Shown: positions 1 to 8,249, numbered from the stretch's first letter. The stretch: 25,654 nt of DNA from JAHFOW01 sp964370795 (GCA_964370795.1 CAYJME010000020.1:1-25654), one strand, 5' to 3'. Notes: generated by a model from the sequence alone, not told the origin. Program-made: numbers and translations.

Positions 1-24
1 AGCCACAGAGGCACGAAGACACTT
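1..24 (-). repeat. Short interspersed motif, CTTNGTG type
   Basis: Read on the minus strand this stretch gives a run of CTTCGTG, CCTCTGTG, GGCT type words. Closely related words recur at 18366-18386 and 23787-23813 on the plus strand, always outside genes. I see no coding role for it. It may be a fragment of a dispersed repeat cut by the window edge. Confidence 0.35.
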
Positions 25-72
25 GGATTTCGTGCTTCGGATTTAGCGGTTTTTTAATAAACAAATACTTAA

Positions 73-195
73 AAAATTATTTATCGTGATGTCTTAGAAT
101 TTGATAAACTCTTTAGATGTATTCAATATGATGGTTTCATTAAAAAGAAATACTATGATGCCATCTTTTTAAGTCGGGAATACGGAAACTTATAA
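73..195 (+). pseudogene. Possible C-terminal gene remnant, unidentified
   Basis: A 40-codon frame opens after a TAA at 70-72 and ends at a TAA at 193-195. It reads like ordinary protein, with a charged, tyrosine-rich end (FIKKKYYDAIFLSREYGNL), but it has no usable start codon and no ribosome binding site. It lies next to another broken gene, so it may be the tail of a degraded gene. I do not recognise the family. Chance coding-like composition is quite possible. The rest of 1-269 shows no gene. Confidence 0.2.
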
Positions 196-269
196 ATAAT
201 ATTTCTAAAATGGAGTTTGTTGATATCATTATACCTGCCTGACAAGCAGGCGTTTTAAAGCAGTGATAA

Positions 270-473
270 AAAACTATTCCTTTTTATGTCGTTTTGAATA
301 AGTTCTTCAAGACCAGGATCAAAAAGATCAATGCCCTGTCACGGAAGAAGATGGAGGAAATATCCGGAAACGTGCACGAAAAACTGAGCGGCATTTCGAT
401 TATCCAGTCATACATGCGGGAAAAGACGGAAGAAAAACTCTTTTTTCAGGATAACCGTGAGTATTTATCCTAG
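270..473 (+). pseudogene. Fragment of ABC exporter membrane domain (MsbA-like)
   Basis: About 67 codons are open between a TAA at 267-269 and a TAG at 471-473, without a start codon. The frame encodes a basic helix ending in LSRKKMEEISGNVHEKLSG followed by ISIIQSYMREKTEEKLF. This is the characteristic intracellular-loop stretch of ABC exporter transmembrane domains, where the pattern E-x-L-S-G-I-x-x-I-Q-x-(F/Y)-x-x-E is conserved. A whole exporter half would be about 580 residues with an ATPase domain. No Walker A, signature or Walker B sequence is present on either side. This is therefore an internal fragment left by deletion, truncated at both ends. The rubrerythrin-like gene starts 61 bases downstream. 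Confidence 0.6.
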
Positions 474-521
474 TCGGAAGGACTTTATCAAAAATTATAC
501 GAAGAGCAATTTTACAAAAAC

Positions 522-527
522 AGGAGG
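522..527 (+). promoter_or_regulatory. Ribosome binding site that fixes the rubrerythrin start
   Basis: AGGAGG lies 7 bases before ATG 535. It is one of the best Shine-Dalgarno matches in the window and rules out the longer reading from 457. Confidence 0.7.
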
Positions 528-534
528 TTACAAT

Positions 535-1020
535 ATGGATATTTATGAATATGCAATGCAGATGGAAAAAGATGGCGAGAATTATTACCGTGATCTGGCA
601 AAAAAGATTTCAAACAAAGGGCTTCAAAATATCCTTGGCATGCTTGCAGATGCTGAGGTTGTCCATTTTGATATTTTGCAAAAAATAAAAAATAATAAAA
701 AGGCACAGATGGCGGATACCCCGATATTATCCAACGTAAAAAACATCTTTGTAAAGATGAAAGAAGAAAGGGATACCTCTGGCATTCAGACAACGCACAT
801 TGGATTATACAAAAAAGCACAGGAAATCGAGAAAAAGAGCCAGAAATTTTACTTAGATAAAGCCGGGGAAGTAAACGAACCATCACACAAAGAGATATTT
901 CTAAAAATAGCAGAGGAGGAAAAAAAGCATTATTTTATCCTGGAAAACATCATCGACTTCGTATCACGCCCATACACCTGGCTCGAAGATGCCGAATGGT
1001 ATCATTTAGATGAATACTAA
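535..1020 (+). CDS. Rubrerythrin/ferritin-like di-iron protein
   Basis: This is a 161-residue four-helix-bundle protein of the ferritin/rubrerythrin superfamily. The two half-sites typical of a di-iron centre are visible: Glu11 (MEKDGE) plus E41-x-x-H44 in the first half, and Glu99 (EIEKKS) plus E129-x-x-H132 in the second. The family holds a non-haem di-iron site and is usually tied to peroxide or oxygen detoxification, or iron handling, in the cytoplasm of anaerobes. The C-terminal rubredoxin domain of classical rubrerythrin is absent, so it needs an external electron donor if it is a peroxidase. I chose ATG 535 because AGGAGG lies at 522-527. An upstream in-frame start at 457 would add 26 residues derived from the ABC fragment region. 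It converges on mrdA with only 9 bases between the stop codons. Confidence 0.8.
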   Translation: MDIYEYAMQMEKDGENYYRDLAKKISNKGLQNILGMLADAEVVHFDILQKIKNNKKAQMADTPILSNVKNIFVKMKEERDTSGIQTTHIGLYKKAQEIEKKSQKFYLDKAGEVNEPSHKEIFLKIAEEEKKHYFILENIIDFVSRPYTWLEDAEWYHLDEY

Positions 1021-1029
1021 TATACACCG

Positions 1030-2958
1030 CTACAATGCCGCGTTCAATTCGGGGAATAAATATGACATGAGTTTTTTTACAATAGGACCTGCCACTTCTG
1101 CGCCGTGTCCTGATGTGTGTTCGACGAGGACTGCAAAGCAATATTTCGGGGCGTCATTGGGCGCATAGCCGACAAACCAGGCGTGATTGTCTTTCTGCCG
1201 GCTTGTTTCAGCGGTTCCTGTTTTTCCGGCAACTTTATACATCGCCAATCCGCTGTCTTTGGCGGTTCCACGGATGATTACATCCTGAAGCGCTGTCCGA
1301 AGGGTTTCCAGGGTAGACGGTTCTATAGATATTTTCTGCTTATGTAATGTTTGGGATGTACGAAGGGTGTTTCCCTGATTATTGGTAACCTTTAAGACTA
1401 CATGAGGCTGGACTAAGTCGCCTCCATTTGCTATGGCGGCATATACCCTGGCCAACTGAAGGGGTGTGGTAAGCAATGCGCCCTGGCCGATGGCGATATT
1501 CATGGCAGATGCAAGGGAGTTCATCTTTGGCAGGTTTCCACTCCGTTCGTAAGGGAGATCAATGCCCGTTTTTTCTCCAATACCAAACCTCTTTGCCCAT
1601 GTGTACAAAGAGTCTCCCCCGGTAACCTTTGCAGTTTCAAAAAAGAACACGTTACATGAATAGGGGATCGCATCCTCTATAGTAACTGAGCCATGTCCGC
1701 TTTCTGACCAGCATTTTAAAATGGTATTTTTATAATTGATAAACCCGCGGCAATCAAAACTCGTCTGGGTACTGATGCTGTTGGTGTCCAGAGCTGCGGT
1801 TGCCGTGATAACTTTAAAAATAGACCCCGGCGGCAATGCGCCCTGTACCGCCCTGTTGAGAAAGGGTTTGAATGGATGTTTGGCAAGCTTGTTGAAATCT
1901 TCATTGACGGTATTGGGATTAAAACGCGGGTAGCTGGCCATGGCGAGTATTTCGCCCGTCCAGGGATCCATGACCACAACAGCTCCACGGCTGGCACCCA
2001 GCGATTTTTCCGCAGAGGACTGGATTTGGGCGTCTATGGTTAAATAGATGTCATTTCCTGAAACCGGAGGTCTTTCTACAATGACTTTTTCGACGTGTGG
2101 TTTTTTACTCGTGGTTTCTTCAAACCGCTTACCACGCAAACCACGCAATTCTTCTTCATAGCTTGCTTCAATGCCAGCCCGACCGACGGAGTCGTTTTTG
2201 TCATAGCCGTCGTAGAGTAACGATACAGTCTCAGTCTCTGCACCGCCAGAATCAAGGATATAATTGCTCCAATTATTGCTGGATTCCTTCCATTCGTTCT
2301 CGGTCAGATTACTCATATATCCAACGATATGCGCGGCCAATTCCCGTTCCGGATAAATTCTTTTTGGTCCGGGGATAATACGGACACCAGGAAAAATGTC
2401 GTGTTTTATTTCTATTTGAATGACCTTTTCCCATGCAACATCAGAGGCAACAGGATGATAGTCTGTTTCTTCCTTGATGCGGGTTACCCTGCCCGATTTT
2501 TGTTCAATGCTTTGTTTGAGTTTTTCCACGTTGTCGATAATCTGTTCAGCCCGTTCCAGAATCTGATTTTCAGGAATTTCTAATAACGGGGATATTCTTT
2601 CGAGCCACAGGTCTTGATTTTCATGACATTCTCTACATGATTTATTTGTCTTTTTGTGTATACTCATCTCCGAAATACGCGAGAGGGTTTTGTTATTGCG
2701 AACAATATAACTGTAAAGGAGGTATTTATACTGGACGGAAATATGAAACGTATGCTGGTCAATAGCAAGCACCTTGCCATTTCTGTCAAAAATAGTTCCC
2801 CGCGTGGCTTCGAGGGGAAAGGTATTGATGCGGCGGCTCTTTGAGATACCTTTGTATTTATCGCTTTCGAGGAGTTGGAGTTGAAAAAGCCGGACTGCAA
2901 TACCGATGAACAGTAAAACGATGATAATGAAAATAATCTTGAAGCGGTGAGGGTACAT
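1030..2958 (-). CDS. mrdA: Penicillin-binding protein 2 with an unusual CxxCH motif
   Basis: This class B transpeptidase (642 residues) cross-links peptidoglycan during lateral elongation together with MreBCD and RodA. It has one N-terminal membrane anchor (residues 7-24), a dimerisation (pedestal) region, and a C-terminal transpeptidase domain. The three penicillin-binding motifs are intact: S379-x-x-K382 (PPGSIFK), S434-C-N436 and K579-T-G581. It is the last gene of lnt-mreBCD-mrdA and starts 7 bases after mreD. RodA, the usual partner, is not in the window. The oddity is C108-R-E-C-H112 in the periplasmic pedestal, inside a stretch (about 98-125) that looks inserted relative to ordinary PBP2. 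CxxCH is the covalent haem c attachment signal. I infer, but cannot show, that it carries haem; a disulfide or metal site is the alternative. Confidence 0.95.
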   Translation of the reverse strand: MYPHRFKIIFIIIVLLFIGIAVRLFQLQLLESDKYKGISKSRRINTFPLEATRGTIFDRNGKVLAIDQHTFHISVQYKYLLYSYIVRNNKTLSRISEMSIHKKTNKSCRECHENQDLWLERISPLLEIPENQILERAEQIIDNVEKLKQSIEQKSGRVTRIKEETDYHPVASDVAWEKVIQIEIKHDIFPGVRIIPGPKRIYPERELAAHIVGYMSNLTENEWKESSNNWSNYILDSGGAETETVSLLYDGYDKNDSVGRAGIEASYEEELRGLRGKRFEETTSKKPHVEKVIVERPPVSGNDIYLTIDAQIQSSAEKSLGASRGAVVVMDPWTGEILAMASYPRFNPNTVNEDFNKLAKHPFKPFLNRAVQGALPPGSIFKVITATAALDTNSISTQTSFDCRGFINYKNTILKCWSESGHGSVTIEDAIPYSCNVFFFETAKVTGGDSLYTWAKRFGIGEKTGIDLPYERSGNLPKMNSLASAMNIAIGQGALLTTPLQLARVYAAIANGGDLVQPHVVLKVTNNQGNTLRTSQTLHKQKISIEPSTLETLRTALQDVIIRGTAKDSGLAMYKVAGKTGTAETSRQKDNHAWFVGYAPNDAPKYCFAVLVEHTSGHGAEVAGPIVKKLMSYLFPELNAAL

Positions 2959-2965
2959 AGATTAA

Positions 2966-3463
2966 CTACCCATAGTGGGGATAAAGCCTCTGTGTAGGCT
3001 GAAATTTGCTGAATATCCAGAAAAGCACAGGTACTACCAATGCCGTATATAAGGAACAGACAAAGATCATCCAGAGTGTTGAAAAAAAACGCAGTGAGTG
3101 AAAAGACGCTGTAGTATGCAGCGCATAAAGGATATTGTACATGAATGAAAAAATGAAGGTGGTGATGACCTGCGTTATTACATGTCCCCGATACAATATC
3201 TCCCTGATAGACCAGAGAAGGAGTCCGATAGCGACAAAAAAGACTGCATTTATCCCAAAATGTCCGTCAGAAAATAAATCCTTCGATAAACCGGCAAACC
3301 AGTTGGCGATGGTATTTCTTTTAATGTCCGTCAGGAAGGAATAAAAGACGATCAGGGGAAAATAGAGATCCGGTACGGCCTGGCCTATGTTTATCCAGTG
3401 TATTAAGGTTGTCTGGGTAAGGGAGATGCATACGATAATACAGAAAAAAGTAAACCACCGCAT
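2966..3463 (-). CDS. mreD: Rod shape-determining membrane protein MreD
   Basis: This is a small (165-residue), strongly hydrophobic protein with about five membrane segments. The first begins directly at the N terminus (WFTFFCIIVCISL). MreD is the integral membrane member of the elongasome and connects cytoplasmic MreB filaments to MreC and PBP2. MreD sequences are poorly conserved. The call rests on length, topology, the phrase VPDLYFPLIVFYSF followed by a small loop and G-F/L rich helices, and above all its place between mreC (24 bases upstream) and mrdA (7 bases downstream). No RNA or regulatory signal is visible within the junctions, so it is probably co-translated with its neighbours. 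Confidence 0.85.
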   Translation of the reverse strand: MRWFTFFCIIVCISLTQTTLIHWINIGQAVPDLYFPLIVFYSFLTDIKRNTIANWFAGLSKDLFSDGHFGINAVFFVAIGLLLWSIREILYRGHVITQVITTFIFSFMYNILYALHTTASFHSLRFFSTLWMIFVCSLYTALVVPVLFWIFSKFQPTQRLYPHYG

Positions 3464-3487
3464 AATTTCAGGTTCTCATATAAAATC

Positions 3488-4318
3488 CTAATGGGTGACA
3501 ACCAGCACGCTTTCAATGTTTGCAATATTGACCTTCGGCAATACCTTTACTGATTGAAAGAGGGCGCCACCGTTCATTTCCGTTTCAAAGACTGTGGCAA
3601 TGGGCAGTGAAGGCGGATATACCCCGCCAATCTCAGAAGATACAACATCATCGCCCTTTTTTAACTTTGCCCATCGTGGTACGTACTTTAGCTGGCAAAA
3701 AGCCGTTGCGTTGCCCTCGAGTAATACCTGCTCCCGCGTTTGAACTACCCTTCCGGGTATGCGTGAGGCAGGGTCTGTGATGAGCTGAACAACGCTGCTT
3801 CCCTTGCTTACCATAGTGACCCTTCCAACGAGCGCATTGTTCGAAATGACAATATCGTCTTGCTTTACCCCATGTTTTGAACCTGCATTAATCGTAATGC
3901 TTTTCCTGAAATTTGATGTATCGTAACCAATAATATCTGCCGTTATCAGTGTTGTTTTACTGTTTTTATTTTCAGCCTGAAACTTTGCAAGCACATGCAG
4001 CTTGCTTTCCAGTTTATATATGGTATCCTGCTGTTCCAGAAGTTTATTTTTATACAGAGAGACCTGATCTTCCAACCTCTGTTTCATACGGGTATCCTGC
4101 CAGGTAGCAATGATACGGTCAAAAAAATTACTCGCCGAATTGCTGCAGAAACAGGTTGCCCATTGTAAGGGTCTCATGGGAACAGCGCAGGCCATCCTTA
4201 TACGGTTTGATAGTTTCGTTGGCGAAAACAATAAAACCAGAGATAACGCTAAAAGGGTAATTATAGTTGTGAGGGGATTATTTATGAGACTGCTAAAGTT
4301 AGGAGTGGAGGTCCTCAT
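3488..4318 (-). CDS. mreC: Rod shape-determining protein MreC
   Basis: MreC is a periplasmic scaffold of the elongasome that binds PBP2 and MreD. From the N terminus it shows a short cytoplasmic tail, one membrane helix (about residues 14-33, ITLLALSLVLLF), a coiled coil (about 70-105, rich in Q, L, K and E) and the beta-barrel MreC domain with the family signatures VGRV, VVQLITDPASRIPGRV and LLEGN. I start it at ATG 4318 (276 residues). The reading frame stays open to 4378, but the extra 20 residues lie wholly within the mreB coding region. With this start it overlaps the mreB end by 20 bases, which suggests translational coupling. The Shine-Dalgarno sequence is weak. Length is normal for the family. 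Confidence 0.92.
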   Translation of the reverse strand: MRTSTPNFSSLINNPLTTIITLLALSLVLLFSPTKLSNRIRMACAVPMRPLQWATCFCSNSASNFFDRIIATWQDTRMKQRLEDQVSLYKNKLLEQQDTIYKLESKLHVLAKFQAENKNSKTTLITADIIGYDTSNFRKSITINAGSKHGVKQDDIVISNNALVGRVTMVSKGSSVVQLITDPASRIPGRVVQTREQVLLEGNATAFCQLKYVPRWAKLKKGDDVVSSEIGGVYPPSLPIATVFETEMNGGALFQSVKVLPKVNIANIESVLVVTH

Positions 4319-5354
4319 CCTGTAACACGGATTTATATAAATCAAGATTTTCGAGAAGATACCCCGTCCCTCGCGCAACGGCCGTTAAAGGATCGTCTCC
4401 CACCCGCACAGGAAGGCCTGTTTCTTCTTCCAGGAGTTTATCGAAACGTCTAATCAATGCTCCGCCACCAACCAGTACCAGGCCATTGGTTATTAAATCA
4501 GAAGCCAGTTCTGGCGCTGTCTTTTCAAGGGTGGATTTCACGGCAAGTACAATCTTGTCAAAAGGTTCTTTCAATGCCTCGCGAACTTCCTGCGAGGTAA
4601 TGGTTGTCGCCCTGGGTAGTCCTGCGATTGCATCACGTCCCCTGATTTCCAGGGTCAGCTCCTCTTCCAGGGGATATGCAGAACCAATCGTTATCTTTAT
4701 TTGTTCTGCGGTGCGATGTCCGATATCCAGATTGTATGCCTTCCGTATGTATTGAACTATCGTTTCATCAAATTCGTCCCCTGCGATGCGAAGACTTTCA
4801 TGGGTGAATATATCGCCAAGTGAAATAACGGCTACTTCTGTCGTTCCGCCGCCGATATCGACCACCATACTTGCCACAGGTTCTCCGACGGGAAGTCCAA
4901 CGCCAATTGCAGCGGCCTTCGGTTCTGAAATCAGGTACACCTCTCTGGCCCCCGCGCGCTCTGCGGAATTTACCACGGCGCGTCTTTCAACGGCAGTTAT
5001 ACCCGAGGGAATTGCAATGAGTATCCTTGGGCGGACGCCCCACTTTCGTTTGTGAACCTTGGTAATAAAATACTTCAGCATGGCCTCGGTAATATCAAAA
5101 TCCGCTATAACGCCATTTTTCAACGGGCGGATAACGGAGATACTGCTGGGAGCCTTTTCCAGCATCGCCTTTGCGACATTTCCAACGGCATTTCCGTTTA
5201 ACAGGACTTTATTGGTGCCGGGTTTTACTGCCACAACAGAGGGTTCCGATAATACAATTCCATGTCCGGGTATGCATACAAGGGTATTTGCTGTGCCAAG
5301 GTCAATGCCCATATCTGTTGAGACAAAACCTAATATGAAGTCTAATGGATGCAT
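4299..5354 (-). CDS. mreB: Actin-like cell shape protein MreB
   Basis: MreB is an ATP-binding actin homologue that polymerises under the inner membrane and positions the wall elongation machinery. The 351-residue length is typical. The phosphate-binding loops are complete: D18-L-G-T-A-N-T near the N terminus and D166-I-G-G-G-T-T-E in the middle. SEPKAAAIGVGLPV and the C-terminal LVGGGALIRRFDKLLEEETGLPV are classic MreB sequences. The start at 5354 gives a short amphipathic lead (HPLDFILGFV), the usual membrane-targeting helix. mreC overlaps its 3' end. The 106-base spacer to lnt could hold a promoter, but I see no convincing pair of boxes. Confidence 0.97.
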   Translation of the reverse strand: MHPLDFILGFVSTDMGIDLGTANTLVCIPGHGIVLSEPSVVAVKPGTNKVLLNGNAVGNVAKAMLEKAPSSISVIRPLKNGVIADFDITEAMLKYFITKVHKRKWGVRPRILIAIPSGITAVERRAVVNSAERAGAREVYLISEPKAAAIGVGLPVGEPVASMVVDIGGGTTEVAVISLGDIFTHESLRIAGDEFDETIVQYIRKAYNLDIGHRTAEQIKITIGSAYPLEEELTLEIRGRDAIAGLPRATTITSQEVREALKEPFDKIVLAVKSTLEKTAPELASDLITNGLVLVGGGALIRRFDKLLEEETGLPVRVGDDPLTAVARGTGYLLENLDLYKSVLQDEDLHS

Positions 5355-5460
5355 TATAAGGACTGCTCCGAAAAAAGAAGTAAACTTTTGAGACTCAGCA
5401 ATTTAATTTTTCACAAGTCGTGTAGTATTTAATGGTTATAATAAGTTAGAAATTATACGG

Positions 5461-7089
5461 TTAGTCTTTGGGGAATGTCAAGGAGAAAGTGCTTCCAAAA
5501 AGGGCCAGAAAAATCATAATTCCCGATGTTGTTAAGCACAAGATAGAAAACCAGTCACCCCACAGGGTGTATATCGTGTTGGAATTTTTAATCAACTTTA
5601 TACGGTTGATAAGCGTGCCGCTTATTTCCCGGTATTTCCCCTGTAAATCTGTTAATCTGTCGTAAATAGTGCCGTCTGGCGCAACAAAAGATGATATTCC
5701 CGTATTGGCTGCGCGCGCCATGGTCATACGGTTTTCAACGGCACGGAAGACCATAATGGCAAGGTGTTGGTCAAGTTCGGCGCTGTTGCGGAACCAGCCG
5801 TCATTGGTAATATTTACCATGAAATCAGCCCCTTCTTTTTTAAATGCCCGAATCAGGGATGGCACCGTATCTTCGTAGCAAATAGATGAACCAAAGGCGA
5901 AGTGTTTATTATCCCGGGTGTCTAAATGAAACACGGTTCGTTTTTGTCCATGAGTTAAACCGACTTCGTACGGCACGAGTTTGGTAAGGAAGGGAAAATA
6001 GTCTTTTAAAGGGGTGAACTCGCCAAATGGCACGAGGTGAATCTTGTCGTACCGGTCTACGAATGTTCCTTCATTATTATAGTAATAGGCGCTGTTGAAA
6101 TAAATCTGATTTTCTCCATTCAGTGTTAATGCGAGACCACCGAGAAGCAGGTGGGTGCGAAGTTCTTGCGATAGTTGAAGGACGGTGAGTTGAGACAGGA
6201 TGTCTATTTTTCTCCCGGTGAGGTCCGGGTTGATATTGAGTAATCCCGGAATCATAGTCTCTGGCCATATAAGGAGGTCAATGGTATTACCCTTAGTGCC
6301 CATGGATAGATCGGAATATATTTTTAAAATCCGGATATCATCTTCCTCGGTAGATTGAAATTTTAGATCCTGGGGAATATTTCCCTGTGCCATGCAGAGT
6401 GTGGGGCCTTCCTGCGGTTTGTAATTCCTGAGCCACCAAAAACCGTAGAGCATGGCGGCAGTTAAGAGCGTCAGAGGGAAAATACAAGTCAGGCCAAAGA
6501 AGAGCATTTTTTTCCCCGGTAACAAAAAGGAAGAAAGGGCATGCGCAGTTTTATTACGACAATTCAAAAAATGGAAGATCCAATCTGCAATACAGCCGTC
6601 AATCATCACGATGATAAAAGAAACACCATAGACGCCGGTGATATCAGCAACTTGAATGAGCGGCAGGTATTGGTACTGCGTATGTCCGATAAAAAACCAG
6701 GGAAATCCCGAAAGAAGAAATGACCGAATGAATTCCAATGACGCCCATATACACGGCGCAACAATACCGAGCGGCCATTTCAACCGAAAAACAACAAGTC
6801 GGGTAAGGAATGCAAAGAAGAGAAAATATGCAGAGCAATACAAACTCAACATAATCCAGGCAGCGGCGGCAATATAGCGCAACCATGAAAGTTGGATGAA
6901 AAAAAATACCATGCCAATAAACAGGGCGCTGAGGTACACATATTTTTCTTCCGTTATTATAAGGATAAACCACGGGATGAATGCAATCCATGCCAGATAC
7001 CCCACGTTTGCCGGAGGGAAGGACAGGCACATAAAGAGGATTGTTAAAAAGGAAAGGATAGGGATTTTTATAAAATTTTTGGTGCGCAA
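5461..7089 (-). CDS. lnt: Apolipoprotein N-acyltransferase
   Basis: Lnt adds the third acyl chain to the N-terminal cysteine of lipoproteins in the inner membrane, using phospholipid as donor. The 542-residue protein has an N-terminal membrane region of several helices (about 8-220), a nitrilase-like domain (about 230-500) and a final membrane helix. The catalytic triad is present: E277 (WPETMIPG), K349 (DKIHLVPFGEF) and C404 (SSICYED). The frame begins with TTG at 7089 and has no good Shine-Dalgarno sequence. The first ATG (7032) would remove most of the first helix, so I prefer TTG. It is the first gene of a run continuing into mreBCD-mrdA, linking lipoprotein maturation with wall elongation. 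Confidence 0.93.
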   Translation of the reverse strand: MRTKNFIKIPILSFLTILFMCLSFPPANVGYLAWIAFIPWFILIITEEKYVYLSALFIGMVFFFIQLSWLRYIAAAAWIMLSLYCSAYFLFFAFLTRLVVFRLKWPLGIVAPCIWASLEFIRSFLLSGFPWFFIGHTQYQYLPLIQVADITGVYGVSFIIVMIDGCIADWIFHFLNCRNKTAHALSSFLLPGKKMLFFGLTCIFPLTLLTAAMLYGFWWLRNYKPQEGPTLCMAQGNIPQDLKFQSTEEDDIRILKIYSDLSMGTKGNTIDLLIWPETMIPGLLNINPDLTGRKIDILSQLTVLQLSQELRTHLLLGGLALTLNGENQIYFNSAYYYNNEGTFVDRYDKIHLVPFGEFTPLKDYFPFLTKLVPYEVGLTHGQKRTVFHLDTRDNKHFAFGSSICYEDTVPSLIRAFKKEGADFMVNITNDGWFRNSAELDQHLAIMVFRAVENRMTMARAANTGISSFVAPDGTIYDRLTDLQGKYREISGTLINRIKLIKNSNTIYTLWGDWFSILCLTTSGIMIFLALFGSTFSLTFPKD

Positions 7090-7172
7090 GGATTTTGTGA
7101 AAAGCGTATAATTTTATTCAAAAAAGTTCTTTTACAGGATAACATTTAAAAATTGAGGAAATTCAAAGTTTT

Positions 7173-7256
7173 TGGTAGGAGCCAACTCCTGTTGGCAACC
7201 GAGTATATGCACGCTGTCTTAAATTGCCAATCGCCGTCAGGAGACGGCTCCTACCA
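7173..7256. repeat. REP-like inverted doublet of two hairpins
   Basis: The outer 11 bases are a perfect inverted repeat (TGGTAGGAGCC at 7173-7183, its complement at 7246-7256). Inside are two perfect 6-bp hairpins: GCCAAC-TCCT-GTTGGC (7181-7196) and GCCGTC-AGGA-GACGGC (7233-7248). Each half read from outside inwards is a GTAG head followed by a palindrome, the layout of bacterial REP sequences and their inverted pairs (BIMEs). The two loops, TCCT and AGGA, are complementary. It sits between the divergent genes lnt and nfo. The rest of 7090-7341 shows no gene. Confidence 0.75.
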
Positions 7257-7341
7257 TAGGCATTTGGAACTTTAAGTCGCCAAATGCCTAACTTGAAAAA
7301 CCTATTTTAACGATGGTGGAGAAAAAATACAATATCGAACT

Positions 7342-8175
7342 ATGCTTTTAGGGGTACATTGTTCCATTCGTGGTGGTTTACAAAATGCTTTTAATGAGGC
7401 TTCATTATTAGGAATAGATACCTTTCAGATTTTTACAAAAAACCAGAGGCAGTGGAAGGAAAAGACCATTGTTAACGATGAAAAGTCTCTCTTTATTGAT
7501 GGGTTTAAAGGCTCGGATGTTAAAGTGGCCTTTTCGCATACGGCTTATCTGATAAATCTTGCAAGCAACGATGATGAATTATGGAAACGCTCAGTAACCG
7601 CTTTGATTCACGAAATAGAGCGATGCAGCGAACTGGGTCTCATGTTTACCGTTCTCCACCCTGGGTCAGCAAAGGCGCTTGGCGAGCGGGATGGTATAAA
7701 AAAAATCGTTAAAGCGCTGAAGGATGTAGTGCATGGAACAAAAAATTTACCTGTACAAATCGCGCTGGAAAATACTGCCGGCCAGGGTTCGGGTGTTGGT
7801 AGCCGGTTTGAGCATTTAAGACAGATTATTGATGGCGTAGGCGCTACAAGGCTGGGAATGTGCTTTGATACCTGCCATGCCTTTGCCGCCGGATATGATA
7901 TAAGGACGTTGTGTGGTATTGAATCAACCATGGAAGAATTGGACCGTATTGTGGGACTTAATGCCCTCTGTGCTCTTCATTTGAATGATTCAAAGAGAGA
8001 CCTGGGAAGTCATCTCGACCGTCACGAACATATCGGAAAAGGCAAATTGGGCTTAGAACCGTTTCGATATCTAATGAACAGATTTTTTCATATACCAAAA
8101 GTCATCGAAACCCCCAAAGATAATAATATGGATGCGGTGAATTTAAATGTTTTGCGGGGATTAATCAAAATTTGA
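7342..8175 (+). CDS. nfo: Endonuclease IV (AP endonuclease)
   Basis: This 277-residue TIM-barrel enzyme of AP endonuclease family 2 cuts DNA 5' to abasic sites during base excision repair. All nine ligands of the trinuclear zinc centre can be placed: H66, H106 (LHPGS), E143 (ALENTAGQG), D176 and H179 (CFDTCHAFAAGYD), H213 (LHLNDSK), D226 and H228 (HLDRHEHIGKG) and E256 (VIETP). The start fits the family, whose N terminus begins with a strand followed by a G-V-H/S motif. A GGAG lies about 20 bases upstream, too far to be a good Shine-Dalgarno site. It stands alone, 141 bases before the Wood-Ljungdahl operon and divergent from lnt. Confidence 0.97.
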   Translation: MLLGVHCSIRGGLQNAFNEASLLGIDTFQIFTKNQRQWKEKTIVNDEKSLFIDGFKGSDVKVAFSHTAYLINLASNDDELWKRSVTALIHEIERCSELGLMFTVLHPGSAKALGERDGIKKIVKALKDVVHGTKNLPVQIALENTAGQGSGVGSRFEHLRQIIDGVGATRLGMCFDTCHAFAAGYDIRTLCGIESTMEELDRIVGLNALCALHLNDSKRDLGSHLDRHEHIGKGKLGLEPFRYLMNRFFHIPKVIETPKDNNMDAVNLNVLRGLIKI

Positions 8176-8220
8176 ACGCGTGTCTACCGCTCTAATTTCG
8201 AAATTTTCTTGGCTATTGTG

Positions 8221-8249
8221 TGAACATTTGCTAACATTTTAGATATATT
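8221..8249 (+). promoter_or_regulatory. Possible sigma70-type promoter before the cooC gene
   Basis: TGAACA (8221-8226) and TATATT (8244-8249) are separated by 17 bases. The -10 box matches the consensus at 5 of 6 positions and the -35 box at 4 of 6. The position, 67 bases before the cooC start, suits the start of the Wood-Ljungdahl operon. In AT-rich DNA such matches occur by chance. Confidence 0.3.

Noticed and set aside
231..256. CCTGC/GCAGG hairpin as a terminator
   Set aside because: The stem is only five base pairs, and no complete gene precedes it.
457..534. N-terminal extension of the rubrerythrin-like protein
   Set aside because: AGGAGG before ATG 535 and the helix start MDIYEYAMQME favour the shorter form; the extension is derived from the broken ABC gene region.
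1117..1347. Plus-strand open frame opposite mrdA
   Set aside because: It lies wholly within the PBP2 gene, has no ribosome site and does not resemble a known protein.
5355..5460. Promoter between lnt and mreB
   Set aside because: TATAAC-like words occur in this AT-rich gap, but none has a matching -35 box at a proper distance.
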